In this document: piece by piece, positions 25,617 to 34,085 of the stretch
How the letters are laid out: each line of letters begins with the position of its first letter
How positions within the stretch are numbered: position 1 is the stretch's first letter
Assembly (NCBI GenBank): GCA_965242535.1
Contig: OZ251458.1
Location: 1,488,001-1,552,000 of the forward strand
DNA length: 64,000 nucleotides
Direction: 5' to 3'
DNA from: VXRD01 sp965242535
Lineage (GTDB): Bacteria; Latescibacterota; UBA2968
Notes under the pieces: generated by a model
The model's input: only the letters and a program-made list of their open reading frames with translations
Database searches by the model: none
What the model was told of the DNA's origin: nothing
Program-made: the position numbers and the translations under genes

Positions 25617-26020
25617 GAATCGCGGATTACACTGATTAGGGGATTAAAGGCGGATTAAAAGCGAGAGGAGGGCAGAGGGCAAAGCACAGAGCAGACAGAG
25701 GCGTAGCCCACAGGGCCAAAAAAGAAAAAGCGAAAGACGGATTAAAGGCGAGAGTAGGGCAAAGGGCAGAGAAGAGTGGATTGGGTTGGCAGGGCGGGAG
25801 AAGGGAGTAGGTGGTACGAGGGACATAGCAACGGGAGGGTTATGGGGGGTAATCCGCGCAATCCCAAAATCCGCGTAATCTGTGATTCAGACAAGGGGAT
25901 GGACGCGGATTGGGCGGCGCAGGTCGTGCAGAAGACACAGCGGAGGTGGGGTGTGTGGGGTTTTTCATCGCATGATGCGCTGACTCAAACCCATCAAAAC
26001 CGCCTTTGATCCATCACTCA
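25617..26020. other. Intergenic low-complexity region, no gene seen
   Basis: This is part of the 873-bp gap between the giant surface protein and the ceramidase-like gene. It carries GGATTAAAGGCGGATTAAA-type short repeats, resembling 19725-19795, and GGGAG-rich words. No open frame here has a ribosome binding site or a recognisable product. Confidence 0.6.
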
Positions 26021-26071
26021 AAAAAGCCCTCTTTCGTCTTCCCTCTTTTTTGAGGAAAGATCCAAGAGGGC
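26021..26071 (-). terminator. Rho-independent terminator after the ceramidase-like gene
   Basis: Outer arms GCCCTCTT (26026-26033) and AAGAGGGC (26064-26071) enclose an inner imperfect stem. On the minus strand the hairpin is followed by a run of T (the plus-strand A run at 26020-26025). It is about 130 bp downstream of the ceramidase-like stop codon. Confidence 0.7.
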
Positions 26072-26204
26072 AATCAGCGAAAGAAAGTCAGCCGTGTAGC
26101 GGTAAGGCCGACATTTTGTTCACATCGCGCAGTAACCATATCCCGTTCTGCCAATAATTCCTCGTTTAGTTCCAGTTCCTCCCTCATGTCGGCACTTCGA
26201 TTCA

Positions 26205-27479
26205 TCACGCGCCGCGTGCCAAAGCGTCTGCGGTCTGCAAGATGACCGCTTCTTCATCTCGAAAGGGCGCGGGTTCGCCGTAATACGGAAAGGCATTGGG
26301 TTCGTAGCCACCCTCCTCGTATTGCCGCGCCGTACACAAATACCCCACCTCGTCATTGGCGTAGCCCACGGGCCACAGATCCGCGCTCAGGTGGCGCAAC
26401 CGTTTTTCTATGGCATGCCCGATTTCCTGCACGGGCTCGCCCGGAATGGCGATCAGCATCAGCGGCCCCACTTGCATCATCTGCATCTCGGTGGGCTTTT
26501 CAGTCGGTACGTCACCTGCCGCCATCATCGCGAGCACCCGCTTGGCCCAAGGGCCTGTCAACAACCGCCCCCGCTCGCTCTCATCTGCCGCCATCTCCAT
26601 CAACCGATCCTCGGGCATCGGGTCGGCAAAGGGAAGGGCCATGTCCATACGCCGAGCGCGAATGCCCGTCGCGCTTTTGGGATGCAACCCGGCGGCCACG
26701 CGGCACACCTCGTCACCCAACTCGTACCCGCAAGCGTCCAACTGTTCTTTGGTCGCCGAGGCGAATCCCCCGGTCTCGCTCAAAATGGCGGGGCGGATAT
26801 TGCCAAAGCATCCGGCCAAAAACAATGCCTTACACCCGAGCGCTCGCTCGATCCGCCTGCGGGCAATGCCCGGGAAATCGGGCGAAATGAGGCCATGCGA
26901 ACCGCTTAAGGTGGTCGGATGACACGAATAGTGGAACAGCGCGGCGAGGGGCGCGCCGTCCGCTTTGGTCACTTGCAACACGCGCACGCGGCGATCCACG
27001 ATCCCGCCGTAATTCAACGTCATGGCCGACGAGCCGGGCAGGGGACGGCGATTGATGTTGAAATGCGCGGACCCGCACCCCAAGCCAAAGGTCGCAGGTC
27101 GAAGCGCGCGCGCCGCTTCGGCGATGCACTCGGCGGTGGCCTCGACGAGGCGATCCATGAATTTGGGATCGGGCGTCATGCCCAAACACGGCAACGTGGC
27201 CGGCGCGCAATGCGTGTGGCTGCACGCGATCATCACGCCGTCTTTGGGGATGCCGCACGTCTTTGCCACCCGTGCGCGAATCCGATCCGCGGTGGCCTTG
27301 GTCACGCCGATGACGTCCAACGCGGCAATGGCCGTTTGCGCGTCGCCTTCGGCAAATGCAATGGCCCGCACCTCGAGCGGATAGAGCACCGCATGAGACG
27401 GGTTGGTATTCCAATGCCCCTGAAGCACGAGGCCCGGCTCGGGCGTGATGTCTCTCGCTGCAACGCCGCTTTGAATCAT
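26205..27479 (-). CDS. Neutral/alkaline non-lysosomal ceramidase-like hydrolase
   Basis: This 424-residue protein resembles the N-terminal catalytic region of neutral ceramidases, zinc amidases that cleave N-acyl-sphingosine. The SHTHCAP segment corresponds to the metal-binding HTH region of the family, and HYSCHPTTL corresponds to the conserved xxACHPTTL motif. A late glycine-rich loop (GYANDEVGYL) also matches. It is much shorter than full neutral ceramidases, as is common for bacterial homologues of unknown substrate, and has no signal peptide. The start ATG 27479 has AAGGAGG upstream. The haloacid dehalogenase gene ends 14 bp before it, so the two form an operon. Actual ceramide hydrolysis is unproven. 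Confidence 0.85.
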   Translation of the reverse strand: MIQSGVAARDITPEPGLVLQGHWNTNPSHAVLYPLEVRAIAFAEGDAQTAIAALDVIGVTKATADRIRARVAKTCGIPKDGVMIACSHTHCAPATLPCLGMTPDPKFMDRLVEATAECIAEAARALRPATFGLGCGSAHFNINRRPLPGSSAMTLNYGGIVDRRVRVLQVTKADGAPLAALFHYSCHPTTLSGSHGLISPDFPGIARRRIERALGCKALFLAGCFGNIRPAILSETGGFASATKEQLDACGYELGDEVCRVAAGLHPKSATGIRARRMDMALPFADPMPEDRLMEMAADESERGRLLTGPWAKRVLAMMAAGDVPTEKPTEMQMMQVGPLMLIAIPGEPVQEIGHAIEKRLRHLSADLWPVGYANDEVGYLCTARQYEEGGYEPNAFPYYGEPAPFRDEEAVILQTADALARGA

Positions 27480-27493
27480 GACGACCTCCTTCG

Positions 27494-28201
27494 TCAATAA
27501 CACCCCAATTTGTCCGCCAAGTCGTGAAAATCGCGCGCCACAATGTCGAAATCCGGATCGGGCGTCAAGTCCTTCTCTCCATCCGGGCCGCGCTCGAGGA
27601 GGCGCGACACAAATGCCGTTTTCATGCCCACCTGTGTGGCGTGGCGCAAATCGCCCGGATGCGCCGCGACCATCATCACTTCGGACGGATCGCAACTGAG
27701 CAACTCGATGGCTTTCAAATACGCCTCGGCGTCGGGCTTGTAGTGCCGCGCCAATTCAGCCGATAGGATGCAATCCCACGGCAGGCCCGCGTATTTCGCC
27801 ATGTGGGCGAGCAGAGAGACGTTGCCATTGGACAGGGTCGCGATGAGGTATCGGGATTTCAACCGCGACAAGCCCCCGACGGCGTCGGGCCATGGATCCA
27901 GCCGATGCCACACGCGGTTAAAGGTTTCGATCTCTTGCTCGGTCAGTCCTTCAATGCCAAATTCGGTCAGCAAACCGTCCAAGATCATGCGGTGCAGATC
28001 GTCGATCTTCGTCCACGGCAAGTCGCCGGTACGCACGCGGTTCATGGACGGGCCATAGCCCGCGCGCCACGCATCGGCAAACGCGGCCCAATCCACCTGC
28101 CACCCCCTGCCCTCGGCCAACCGCTCGCCCTCGCGGATAACCGAACCGCGCCAGTCCACCACCGTGCCAAATACGTCAAATGTCAAAGCTTCAATCGCCA
28201 T
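27494..28201 (-). CDS. Haloacid dehalogenase type II (HAD superfamily)
   Basis: This 235-residue HAD hydrolase is of the L-2-haloacid dehalogenase type. The nucleophile D9 lies in FDVFGTVVDW, the SN pair in TLSNGN near 118-120, the lysine in HYKPDAEAY near 153 and the final acidic motif in AAHPGDL. Type II enzymes displace halide from 2-haloalkanoates through an aspartyl ester, but many relatives are phosphatases. The start ATG at 28201 has only a weak ribosome binding site. It is the first gene of a two-gene operon with the ceramidase-like hydrolase. MITE copy C lies 45 bp upstream. The class is confident; the dehalogenase activity is inferred from the motif set. Confidence 0.87.
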   Translation of the reverse strand: MAIEALTFDVFGTVVDWRGSVIREGERLAEGRGWQVDWAAFADAWRAGYGPSMNRVRTGDLPWTKIDDLHRMILDGLLTEFGIEGLTEQEIETFNRVWHRLDPWPDAVGGLSRLKSRYLIATLSNGNVSLLAHMAKYAGLPWDCILSAELARHYKPDAEAYLKAIELLSCDPSEVMMVAAHPGDLRHATQVGMKTAFVSRLLERGPDGEKDLTPDPDFDIVARDFHDLADKLGCY

Positions 28202-28246
28202 TGTTTTTAAGAGTTGAGTTTGAGCGGAATCGATATTCGCCCATTA

Positions 28247-28409
28247 GAAGCCATCTAAAAATTATCGGGACCTACCCCCCTAGCCCCCCTTCCTGCGAGG
28301 AAGGGGGGAATCAAGGCGTCCTATTTTCGCGGTCTGTACGGTTTTGACCTGCGAAAAGTGAATGTTTTTGCGACTCTCTCAATGGCGGCCCGAGTTTTTA
28401 GATGGCTTC
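28247..28409 (-). mobile_element. MITE-like element, copy C
   Basis: This 163-bp element is flanked by TTA at 28244-28246 and 28410-28412, in the same orientation as copy B. The ends and central hairpin are well conserved with copy A. It lies between the start of the dehalogenase gene and the stop codon of the McrB-like gene, with its right end only 8 bp from that stop. Confidence 0.9.
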
Positions 28410-28419
28410 TTAGGGCCTT

Positions 28420-30198
28420 TTACCAAAAACTGACGAATCCCGTGCGGTCGAGGCGGCGTTTCACGCGCTGGAGCTTTTGCGTCGTGCGGGGATAGGCGGG
28501 GTCGCAAAATGCGATGAGGCGGTCGAGCAACTCGGCGAGTTCATCGCCTGCGCCGGACAGACGCGGCAGAATTTTTTGGAGAATTTGATAGTCGAAAGCG
28601 TCGTTGACCGCGAACGCGGGCGCGTGCGAGGGCAACCCGTCGATGAGGTCGAGCGCATACGCCATGTAGATGAGAATTTCATCGCGAACGCGATAGCCAA
28701 AGTGCAGGTCTTCTTCGGCGAGGATCGCGTTGAGTTCCTCCAAGGGTTGGTTCCAAGCGATGACCTCATTGCGCTGGCGAATGTCTTCCAACTGGCGGTA
28801 GGGTCGGTCGATCAGGGCCGAGCCGAGCGCGCGCAGGGCGGTCGAATCGATTTGCGCGTCCGGATCGGCATCCGACAACGCGAGGTCGATCCGGTCAAAC
28901 GCCACGGTATTTGCGCGGTCGAGCACTTTGGGGCTAAACGCATACGTGGTCTCGTCCATGTTGACCGTGCCCGCGACAAAAAAATTGGGCGGAATCGGCA
29001 ACTGCCTGGGTATGTCGCCCAAGTCGTCGGCCGGCATGCTATCGCGGCCGAGCGCGAGTTCAATCGGATCCGTCGTCCACGCGCCATCCGGCGTGCGTCT
29101 CGCCGTTTCCATGATGCTCAAAAAATCGGCAAAATAGTGCTCGACGCGGGCGAGATTCATCTCGTCCAAACACGCGAAATAGGGGCGCCCCGGATCGGCT
29201 TGTGCTTCGCGCATGGCCTGGAGCAACGCGCCTGGGCGGAACGCGCCCGTGAGCAAATTTTCAAACCCGAGCAAATCGCGCACATCATTCCAATCCGGGC
29301 GCACGGGAATGAGGCGATACCCTTTGGCGCGCCCCTTGTCGAGGCCATTGACGGCTTCGGCGATGAGGCGAATCACCGTGCTTTTCCCGGTTCCGGAGAT
29401 GCCCGCGAGAATGAGAAAGGGCTTGGTTTTCAAACAGAGGTACAGGTTGAACAACATCCCCGGTTCGATGTGAAAATTTTTCAGCGCGATAAACCGGTGC
29501 AAATCGCACAAGAGCTCGGCCTCCGCAGGCGCGAGCGCGTCTTTGACCACGCCTTCTTCTGCCGGATCGGGCACGTATGCCACGCGGGGTTGCGCGGTTT
29601 GAGCACGGGCTTCTGCAAATACGGCGTAGAGCGCGTAGAGGTCCGCAAACGCCGTTTGAACATCGTCGACGAGGCACGGACGCGCGGCCTCTTCCGGGGT
29701 GAGAATGCGCCCGACAAATAGGGATCGGTCGACGCCTGCGAGTTTGGATGGCGACCACAGCACGGATCGGCCGGGGGATTCGACGATGATGTCCCCGGCA
29801 AAACAGCGATAGCCCTTGCGCGGCACCAACCCGCGAAATTTCTCGCGGTCCGCTATCGCAACGCGCATAGCTTCAGATGTCCACCAGCCCGAATAAAAGC
29901 CGATGGCGAGCGAACTGTGATGCAGATAGACGCCGAGTTGCGGCAACCGGGGAAATCGGCTCTTTTTGAGTGCGCGATCCACAAAATAGAGACAGGCGTG
30001 ATCCCGCGGGCGATTGGGGTTGGGGCGCGCCCGAACCGTCGCGTAGATGGGCGAGACCACAGCGGCGAGGTCCGGATGCCGTTCGATCAGCGCGGGTTCG
30101 ATCAACTCGCGCAGGCTTTGCATGCGACCGTGCAGGTGTTCGGCGCCGATGCGCGTGCCATTGCAGGCGAGAAAATCGTTGGGTGAGAAAGAGAACAT
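28420..30198 (-). CDS. McrB/MrcB-like AAA+ GTPase/ATPase
   Basis: This 592-residue protein has an AAA+ module of the McrB branch. Walker A is GISGTGKS at about 266-273, Walker B is CLDEMNLA near 343-350, and the hallmark GTVNMDET lies at about 410-417. The first 240 residues contain a region (YLHHSSLAIGFYSG) resembling the DUF3578/MrcB N-terminal DNA-recognition domain. McrB translocates DNA with GTP to guide the McrC nuclease to modified cytosines. No mcrC or other nuclease gene adjoins it, so it is either a partner-less remnant or works with a distant partner. The start ATG 30198 is the first methionine before the conserved region; no clear ribosome binding site. It is divergent from the catalase. 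Confidence 0.85.
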   Translation of the reverse strand: MFSFSPNDFLACNGTRIGAEHLHGRMQSLRELIEPALIERHPDLAAVVSPIYATVRARPNPNRPRDHACLYFVDRALKKSRFPRLPQLGVYLHHSSLAIGFYSGWWTSEAMRVAIADREKFRGLVPRKGYRCFAGDIIVESPGRSVLWSPSKLAGVDRSLFVGRILTPEEAARPCLVDDVQTAFADLYALYAVFAEARAQTAQPRVAYVPDPAEEGVVKDALAPAEAELLCDLHRFIALKNFHIEPGMLFNLYLCLKTKPFLILAGISGTGKSTVIRLIAEAVNGLDKGRAKGYRLIPVRPDWNDVRDLLGFENLLTGAFRPGALLQAMREAQADPGRPYFACLDEMNLARVEHYFADFLSIMETARRTPDGAWTTDPIELALGRDSMPADDLGDIPRQLPIPPNFFVAGTVNMDETTYAFSPKVLDRANTVAFDRIDLALSDADPDAQIDSTALRALGSALIDRPYRQLEDIRQRNEVIAWNQPLEELNAILAEEDLHFGYRVRDEILIYMAYALDLIDGLPSHAPAFAVNDAFDYQILQKILPRLSGAGDELAELLDRLIAFCDPAYPRTTQKLQRVKRRLDRTGFVSFW

Positions 30199-30366
30199 GA
30201 GATCGGTAAGACATAGAAATGGGGAATGAAAACGGCTTTGGACAAATGATACGCGAAAAAAAACCATTGGCAAGAGGCAAATAAAATGTACTTGTGAAAG
30301 GGCGTTATTTGTATATTTTACGCAAGTCACGCCAATTTTTCACCCATTTAGCCAAGGAGCGTTGTC

Positions 30367-31833
30367 ATGAAAAAAACATTGACAACTAGTGGAGGCGCGC
30401 CGGTTTCCGACAACCAAAATTCGCTGACGGCGGGCGCGCGCGGCCCCGTGCTGTTGCAAGATTACCAGTTGATCGAGAAGCTCGCCCATCAAAACCGCGA
30501 GCGCATTCCCGAACGGCCCGTGCACGCCAAGGGCTGGGGCGCGTATGGCACCTTGACCATCACCAACGCCATCGCGCAATACAGCAAAGCCGATCTGTTC
30601 TCGGAAGTCGGCAAACAGACCGAGATGATCGCGCGGTTTTCAACGGTGGCCGGCGAGTTGGGCGCCGCCGATGCCGAGCGCGATGTGCGCGGGTTCGCGT
30701 TGAAGTTCTACACCGATGAAGGAAACTGGGACATGGTGGGCAACAACACGCCGGTCTTTTTCGTGCGCGATCCCTACAAATTTCCCGATTTCATCCACAC
30801 GCAAAAACGCCATCCCAAAACCAATTTGCGCTCGCCCACCGCCATGTGGGATTTCTGGTCCCTGTCGCCCGAAAGCCTGCATCAGATCACGATCTTGATG
30901 TCCGACCGCGGGTTGCCGCAATCGGTTCGCCACATCAACGGGTATGGCTCGCACACGTTCTCGTTCATCAACGCCGATGACGAGCGTTTCTGGGTCAAAT
31001 TCCACTTCAAGACCATGCAGGGGCACGTGCATTGGACAAACGCCGAAGCCGCCGAAGTCGTGGGGCGCACCCGGGAATCGACGCAGGAAGACTTGTTCGA
31101 TGCCATTGAAAAGGGCGACTTTCCAAAGTGGCGGTTTTGCGTTCAGGTGATGCCCGAAACCGATGCGGAGAAAACGCCTTTCAATCCCTTTGACTTGACC
31201 AAGGTCTGGCCGCACGGCGATTACCCCCTCATCGAGGTGGGAATTTTGGAACTGAACCGCAATCCGGACAACTACTTCGCCGAAATCGAGCAACTCGCTT
31301 TTGCCCCGTCCAACATCGTTCCCGGCATTGGCTTTTCGCCCGACAAGATGCTCCAAGCGCGGATTTTTTCTTATGCAGACGCGCACCGCTACCGCCTGGG
31401 CACGCACTACGAAGCCCTGCCCGTGAACGCGCCGAAATGCCCGATGCACCACTATCACAAGGACGGCCCCATGCGGTTCTTCGACAACAATGCGTCAAAC
31501 CCCGATGCGTTTTACGAGCCGAACTCTTTTGATGGCCCGGCTGAAGACGAGCGTTTCCGCGAACCGCCCCTCAAAATTTCGGGCGACGCAGACCGCTACG
31601 ACCACCGCGACGGCAATGACGACTACGGTCAACCCCGCGCCCTGTTCGAGCTGTTCGACGAGGGCCAGCGCGCGCGCCTTTTCAGCAATATTGCCGATGC
31701 CATGGCAGGCGTTCCCGACGAAATCATCCAACGCCAGTTGGTGCATTTCCATCGGGTGCATCCCGATTACGCCTCGGGCGTGGCAAAGGCCGTCGGCGTC
31801 GAATTTGTGGCCGAAGAAACCGTTGCCGCCTAA
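30367..31833 (+). CDS. katA: Catalase (monofunctional heme)
   Basis: This 488-residue heme catalase dismutates hydrogen peroxide. The distal histidine H53 lies in RPVHAKGWGAYG, the distal asparagine in VGNNTPVFF near 126 and the proximal heme tyrosine in RIFSYADAHRYRLG. The length fits the small-subunit clade 3 type. It is probably cytoplasmic; no signal peptide. The start ATG follows AAGGAGC. The AhpD gene lies 80 bp downstream beyond a stem-loop, so both may be expressed in response to oxidative stress. No regulator (OxyR, PerR) is nearby. A short AT-rich divergent region to the McrB-like gene should hold the promoter. Confidence 0.95.
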   Translation: MKKTLTTSGGAPVSDNQNSLTAGARGPVLLQDYQLIEKLAHQNRERIPERPVHAKGWGAYGTLTITNAIAQYSKADLFSEVGKQTEMIARFSTVAGELGAADAERDVRGFALKFYTDEGNWDMVGNNTPVFFVRDPYKFPDFIHTQKRHPKTNLRSPTAMWDFWSLSPESLHQITILMSDRGLPQSVRHINGYGSHTFSFINADDERFWVKFHFKTMQGHVHWTNAEAAEVVGRTRESTQEDLFDAIEKGDFPKWRFCVQVMPETDAEKTPFNPFDLTKVWPHGDYPLIEVGILELNRNPDNYFAEIEQLAFAPSNIVPGIGFSPDKMLQARIFSYADAHRYRLGTHYEALPVNAPKCPMHHYHKDGPMRFFDNNASNPDAFYEPNSFDGPAEDERFREPPLKISGDADRYDHRDGNDDYGQPRALFELFDEGQRARLFSNIADAMAGVPDEIIQRQLVHFHRVHPDYASGVAKAVGVEFVAEETVAA

Positions 31834-31854
31834 GCGGCGTTGAATCATCGACGC

Positions 31855-31900
31855 GAAAAGCGCAGGGAGCGAGGTCGTTCTCTGCGCTTCGCGCTTTTGC
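31855..31900 (+). terminator. Stem-loop between catalase and AhpD genes
   Basis: AAGCGCAG at 31858-31865 pairs with CTGCGCTT at 31882-31889, followed by a modest T tract (CTTTTGC). It may partially terminate the catalase transcript or uncouple expression of AhpD, whose ribosome binding site begins about 12 bp later. Confidence 0.5.
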
Positions 31901-31913
31901 GGAGGGAGCTGTT

Positions 31914-32453
31914 ATGGGTATGGATACTTTGCGATCCGAAATGCCCGACTACGCGCGGGATCTGCGCCTGAATTTGGGATCGGTCATGTCGGCATCGCAC
32001 CTCGATCCCGCGATGGCATGGGGGGCCGCGCTCGCCGCGGCGTTGGTATCAAAAAATGCGCGGGTCATCGGGCATATTGCCGAAGACGCCCAGGCGTTTC
32101 TGGACGAGACGCATCTCAAAGCCGTGAAGTCCGCGGCGGCGATGATGAGCATGACCAATGTGTGGTACAAATTTACCGATCTCATTCGGGACGGCGAAGT
32201 GAAGAAACAGCCGCCCAAATTGCGGATGAATGCCATGCTGAACCACGGCGGGGTCGACCGCGCCCTGTTCGAGGCGTGGAGCCTCTCCGCGAGCGTGGTC
32301 AATGCGTGTGGTCTGTGCGTGAATGCCCACGCCTCGCAGTTGGCTAAATTGGGCATAGACGCCCGGCGAATCGCCGATCTTGCGCGCATCGCCACGGTGG
32401 TCAAAGCCGTGGCCGATACCCTGTCGTTTGAAACGAATTTATCGGCAACCTGA
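31914..32453 (+). CDS. ahpD: Alkyl hydroperoxidase AhpD family protein
   Basis: This 179-residue AhpD-type carboxymuconolactone-decarboxylase-fold protein has the redox pair C132-G-L-C135 followed by H139, plus E120. This matches the catalytic Glu-Cys-Cys-His set of mycobacterial AhpD with an offset of two residues; the extra histidine between the cysteines is replaced by leucine. In mycobacteria AhpD recycles the peroxiredoxin AhpC through a lipoylated protein; no AhpC gene is seen here, so it may act alone or with a remote partner. The start ATG follows GGGAG. It sits directly downstream of the catalase, consistent with peroxide defence. Confidence 0.9.
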   Translation: MGMDTLRSEMPDYARDLRLNLGSVMSASHLDPAMAWGAALAAALVSKNARVIGHIAEDAQAFLDETHLKAVKSAAAMMSMTNVWYKFTDLIRDGEVKKQPPKLRMNAMLNHGGVDRALFEAWSLSASVVNACGLCVNAHASQLAKLGIDARRIADLARIATVVKAVADTLSFETNLSAT

Positions 32454-32495
32454 TTCTCCTGCCCGTCAATTCGATCATCAAAGCGGAGAAAGCAC

Positions 32496-33602
32496 ATGTC
32501 CGACGCGATCCAAACGACGCAGACATCGCCCGAAGGGTTCTTCACCCTCGCCAAGCGCGGCGGGCGCTGGATTCTCCTCACGCCCGATCGGAAGCCATTT
32601 TTCTCGGTCGGGCTGAACCACATTGACCCTTCCCCATTGCAGTATCCCGAAAACCTGCCGCGCTGGGAACAAAAATACGGCAACGACAGCCATAAGTGGA
32701 TCCGCGAATCCGTGTCGCCCAACCTGAAATCGTGGGGGTTTAACACCGTCGGCTGGGTACAGGACGTCAGCATCAAACAGCACGCCCACACCCCGAGTTT
32801 TTCGCTGGAGGAATACCGCGCCCTATCGCTGCCCTACTGCCACCTGCTCCCGTTCATCGAAACCCATCAGTGGAACCCATGGCACAAAAACCCCGATATC
32901 TTCAGCGAGGATTTCGAGGACTGGTGCGATTATGTGGCCCGATCCCAATGCGCGCGCCTGCGAAACGAACCGAATCTGATCGGCTATTTTTATTCGGACT
33001 GCCCGACGTGGGTTCACGTCCGGCCTTTCACCGCATGGCGCGGCCCCATGTTTGACCCCGAGCGACTCTCGTCAAAAGCCGGGCGATCCGAACTTTTCGA
33101 AATGGCGTCGCGCTACTACCGCGTCACGCACGACGCGATTCGCCGCTACGACCCGCACCACTTGATCCTCGGCGACCGCTACGAAGCCAACGCGCCCCTC
33201 CCGATGGAGATCGTACAGGCCGCCGATCCCTACGTCGACGTGCTCAGCTTTCAGGATTTCTCAAACCCGGTCGAACACCTGCGCGAATGGCATAGGGCCA
33301 CGGGCAAGGCGGTTCTGTGGGCCGATGGCTCTCGCCCGCGGGAAACCATCGCGGATGACAGCGGAAAGTATCTCGATGGAGTGTATCATCTCGCGGATGG
33401 AAAATGGTATGTCGATGCCCTCTGCGATTTGCTCGAAAATCCCGGCGCTATCGGCGCGCACCTTTGCGGCGGTTATATCCGAAATCGCTTCCGGCGCAAA
33501 GGACTGCTCGACGAACGCGAACGCCCCGACCGAGAAGCCATCGACGAAATTCAAAAAGGCGGCCAACTCGTCGCCCGCTGGATCGACAACTTGGACTCCT
33601 GA
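32496..33602 (+). CDS. Agarase-like TIM-barrel glycoside hydrolase
   Basis: This 368-residue protein opens with GRWILLTPDRKPFFSVGLNH, the pattern that begins the catalytic barrel of beta-agarase-like glycoside hydrolases. Later barrel elements include YFYSDCP, LGDRYEAN and DVLSFQDF, where acidic residues could serve as acid/base and nucleophile. There is no signal peptide, so it probably acts on imported oligosaccharides. The start ATG follows GGAGAAAG. It is 42 bp from AhpD and may be co-transcribed, although the functional link is unclear. A terminator follows about 85 bp later. The glycoside hydrolase family cannot be fixed by eye. Confidence 0.7.
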   Translation: MSDAIQTTQTSPEGFFTLAKRGGRWILLTPDRKPFFSVGLNHIDPSPLQYPENLPRWEQKYGNDSHKWIRESVSPNLKSWGFNTVGWVQDVSIKQHAHTPSFSLEEYRALSLPYCHLLPFIETHQWNPWHKNPDIFSEDFEDWCDYVARSQCARLRNEPNLIGYFYSDCPTWVHVRPFTAWRGPMFDPERLSSKAGRSELFEMASRYYRVTHDAIRRYDPHHLILGDRYEANAPLPMEIVQAADPYVDVLSFQDFSNPVEHLREWHRATGKAVLWADGSRPRETIADDSGKYLDGVYHLADGKWYVDALCDLLENPGAIGAHLCGGYIRNRFRRKGLLDERERPDREAIDEIQKGGQLVARWIDNLDS

Positions 33603-33686
33603 CGGCCCTACCCGCCTACTGCGGTATTGAGACTTTTATTTTTCGCCGCTTGTTTTTTTGCGGAGTTTGCGTCTCACTTCTCGCCA

Positions 33687-33730
33687 CAAAAAACGCCGCG
33701 CAGGTCATTTCTGCACGGCGTTTTGCTTTG
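33687..33730 (+). terminator. Rho-independent terminator, possibly bidirectional
   Basis: AAAACGCCG pairs with CGGCGTTTT around a loop of about 16 nt, followed by TTTTGCTTTG on the plus strand and preceded by an A run. It lies between the agarase-like gene and the convergent binding-protein operon. The rest of the 483-bp gap (33603-34085) has one REP hairpin near 33938-33966 and no gene. Confidence 0.75.
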
Positions 33731-34085
33731 CGACGGGCGGTTTGACTCACACCTCGAATCCCTGGCGCCCCTCAACCGCAATCCCCAATCTCGCCCTATC
33801 ATTCGCACAAAAACCGAATACATGGGGGAATGCCCCCAACAGCCCGCGCCTCGACCGCTCAACCGGTCCGCTCAAAGGCGGATGGACGGAACACCGGCCA
33901 TTGGCCGCCGACTACTGATTTTGCTGACTGCTGATTCGGATAGGCACTGGGGCCTGTCCCTACGGGTGATGGCGATGTCAAAACAAAAGGCGTACAACGG
34001 ACGCGGATTGGGCGGCGCAGGTCATGCATAAGACACAGCGGCGGGAGTCTATGGGGCATCCGCGTAATCCGCGATCAATAAGAGG

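Noticed and set aside
28477..29721. 414-codon plus-strand frame opposite the McrB-like gene
   Set aside because: The minus-strand frame carries Walker A, Walker B and the GTVNMDET motif; the plus-strand frame has none.
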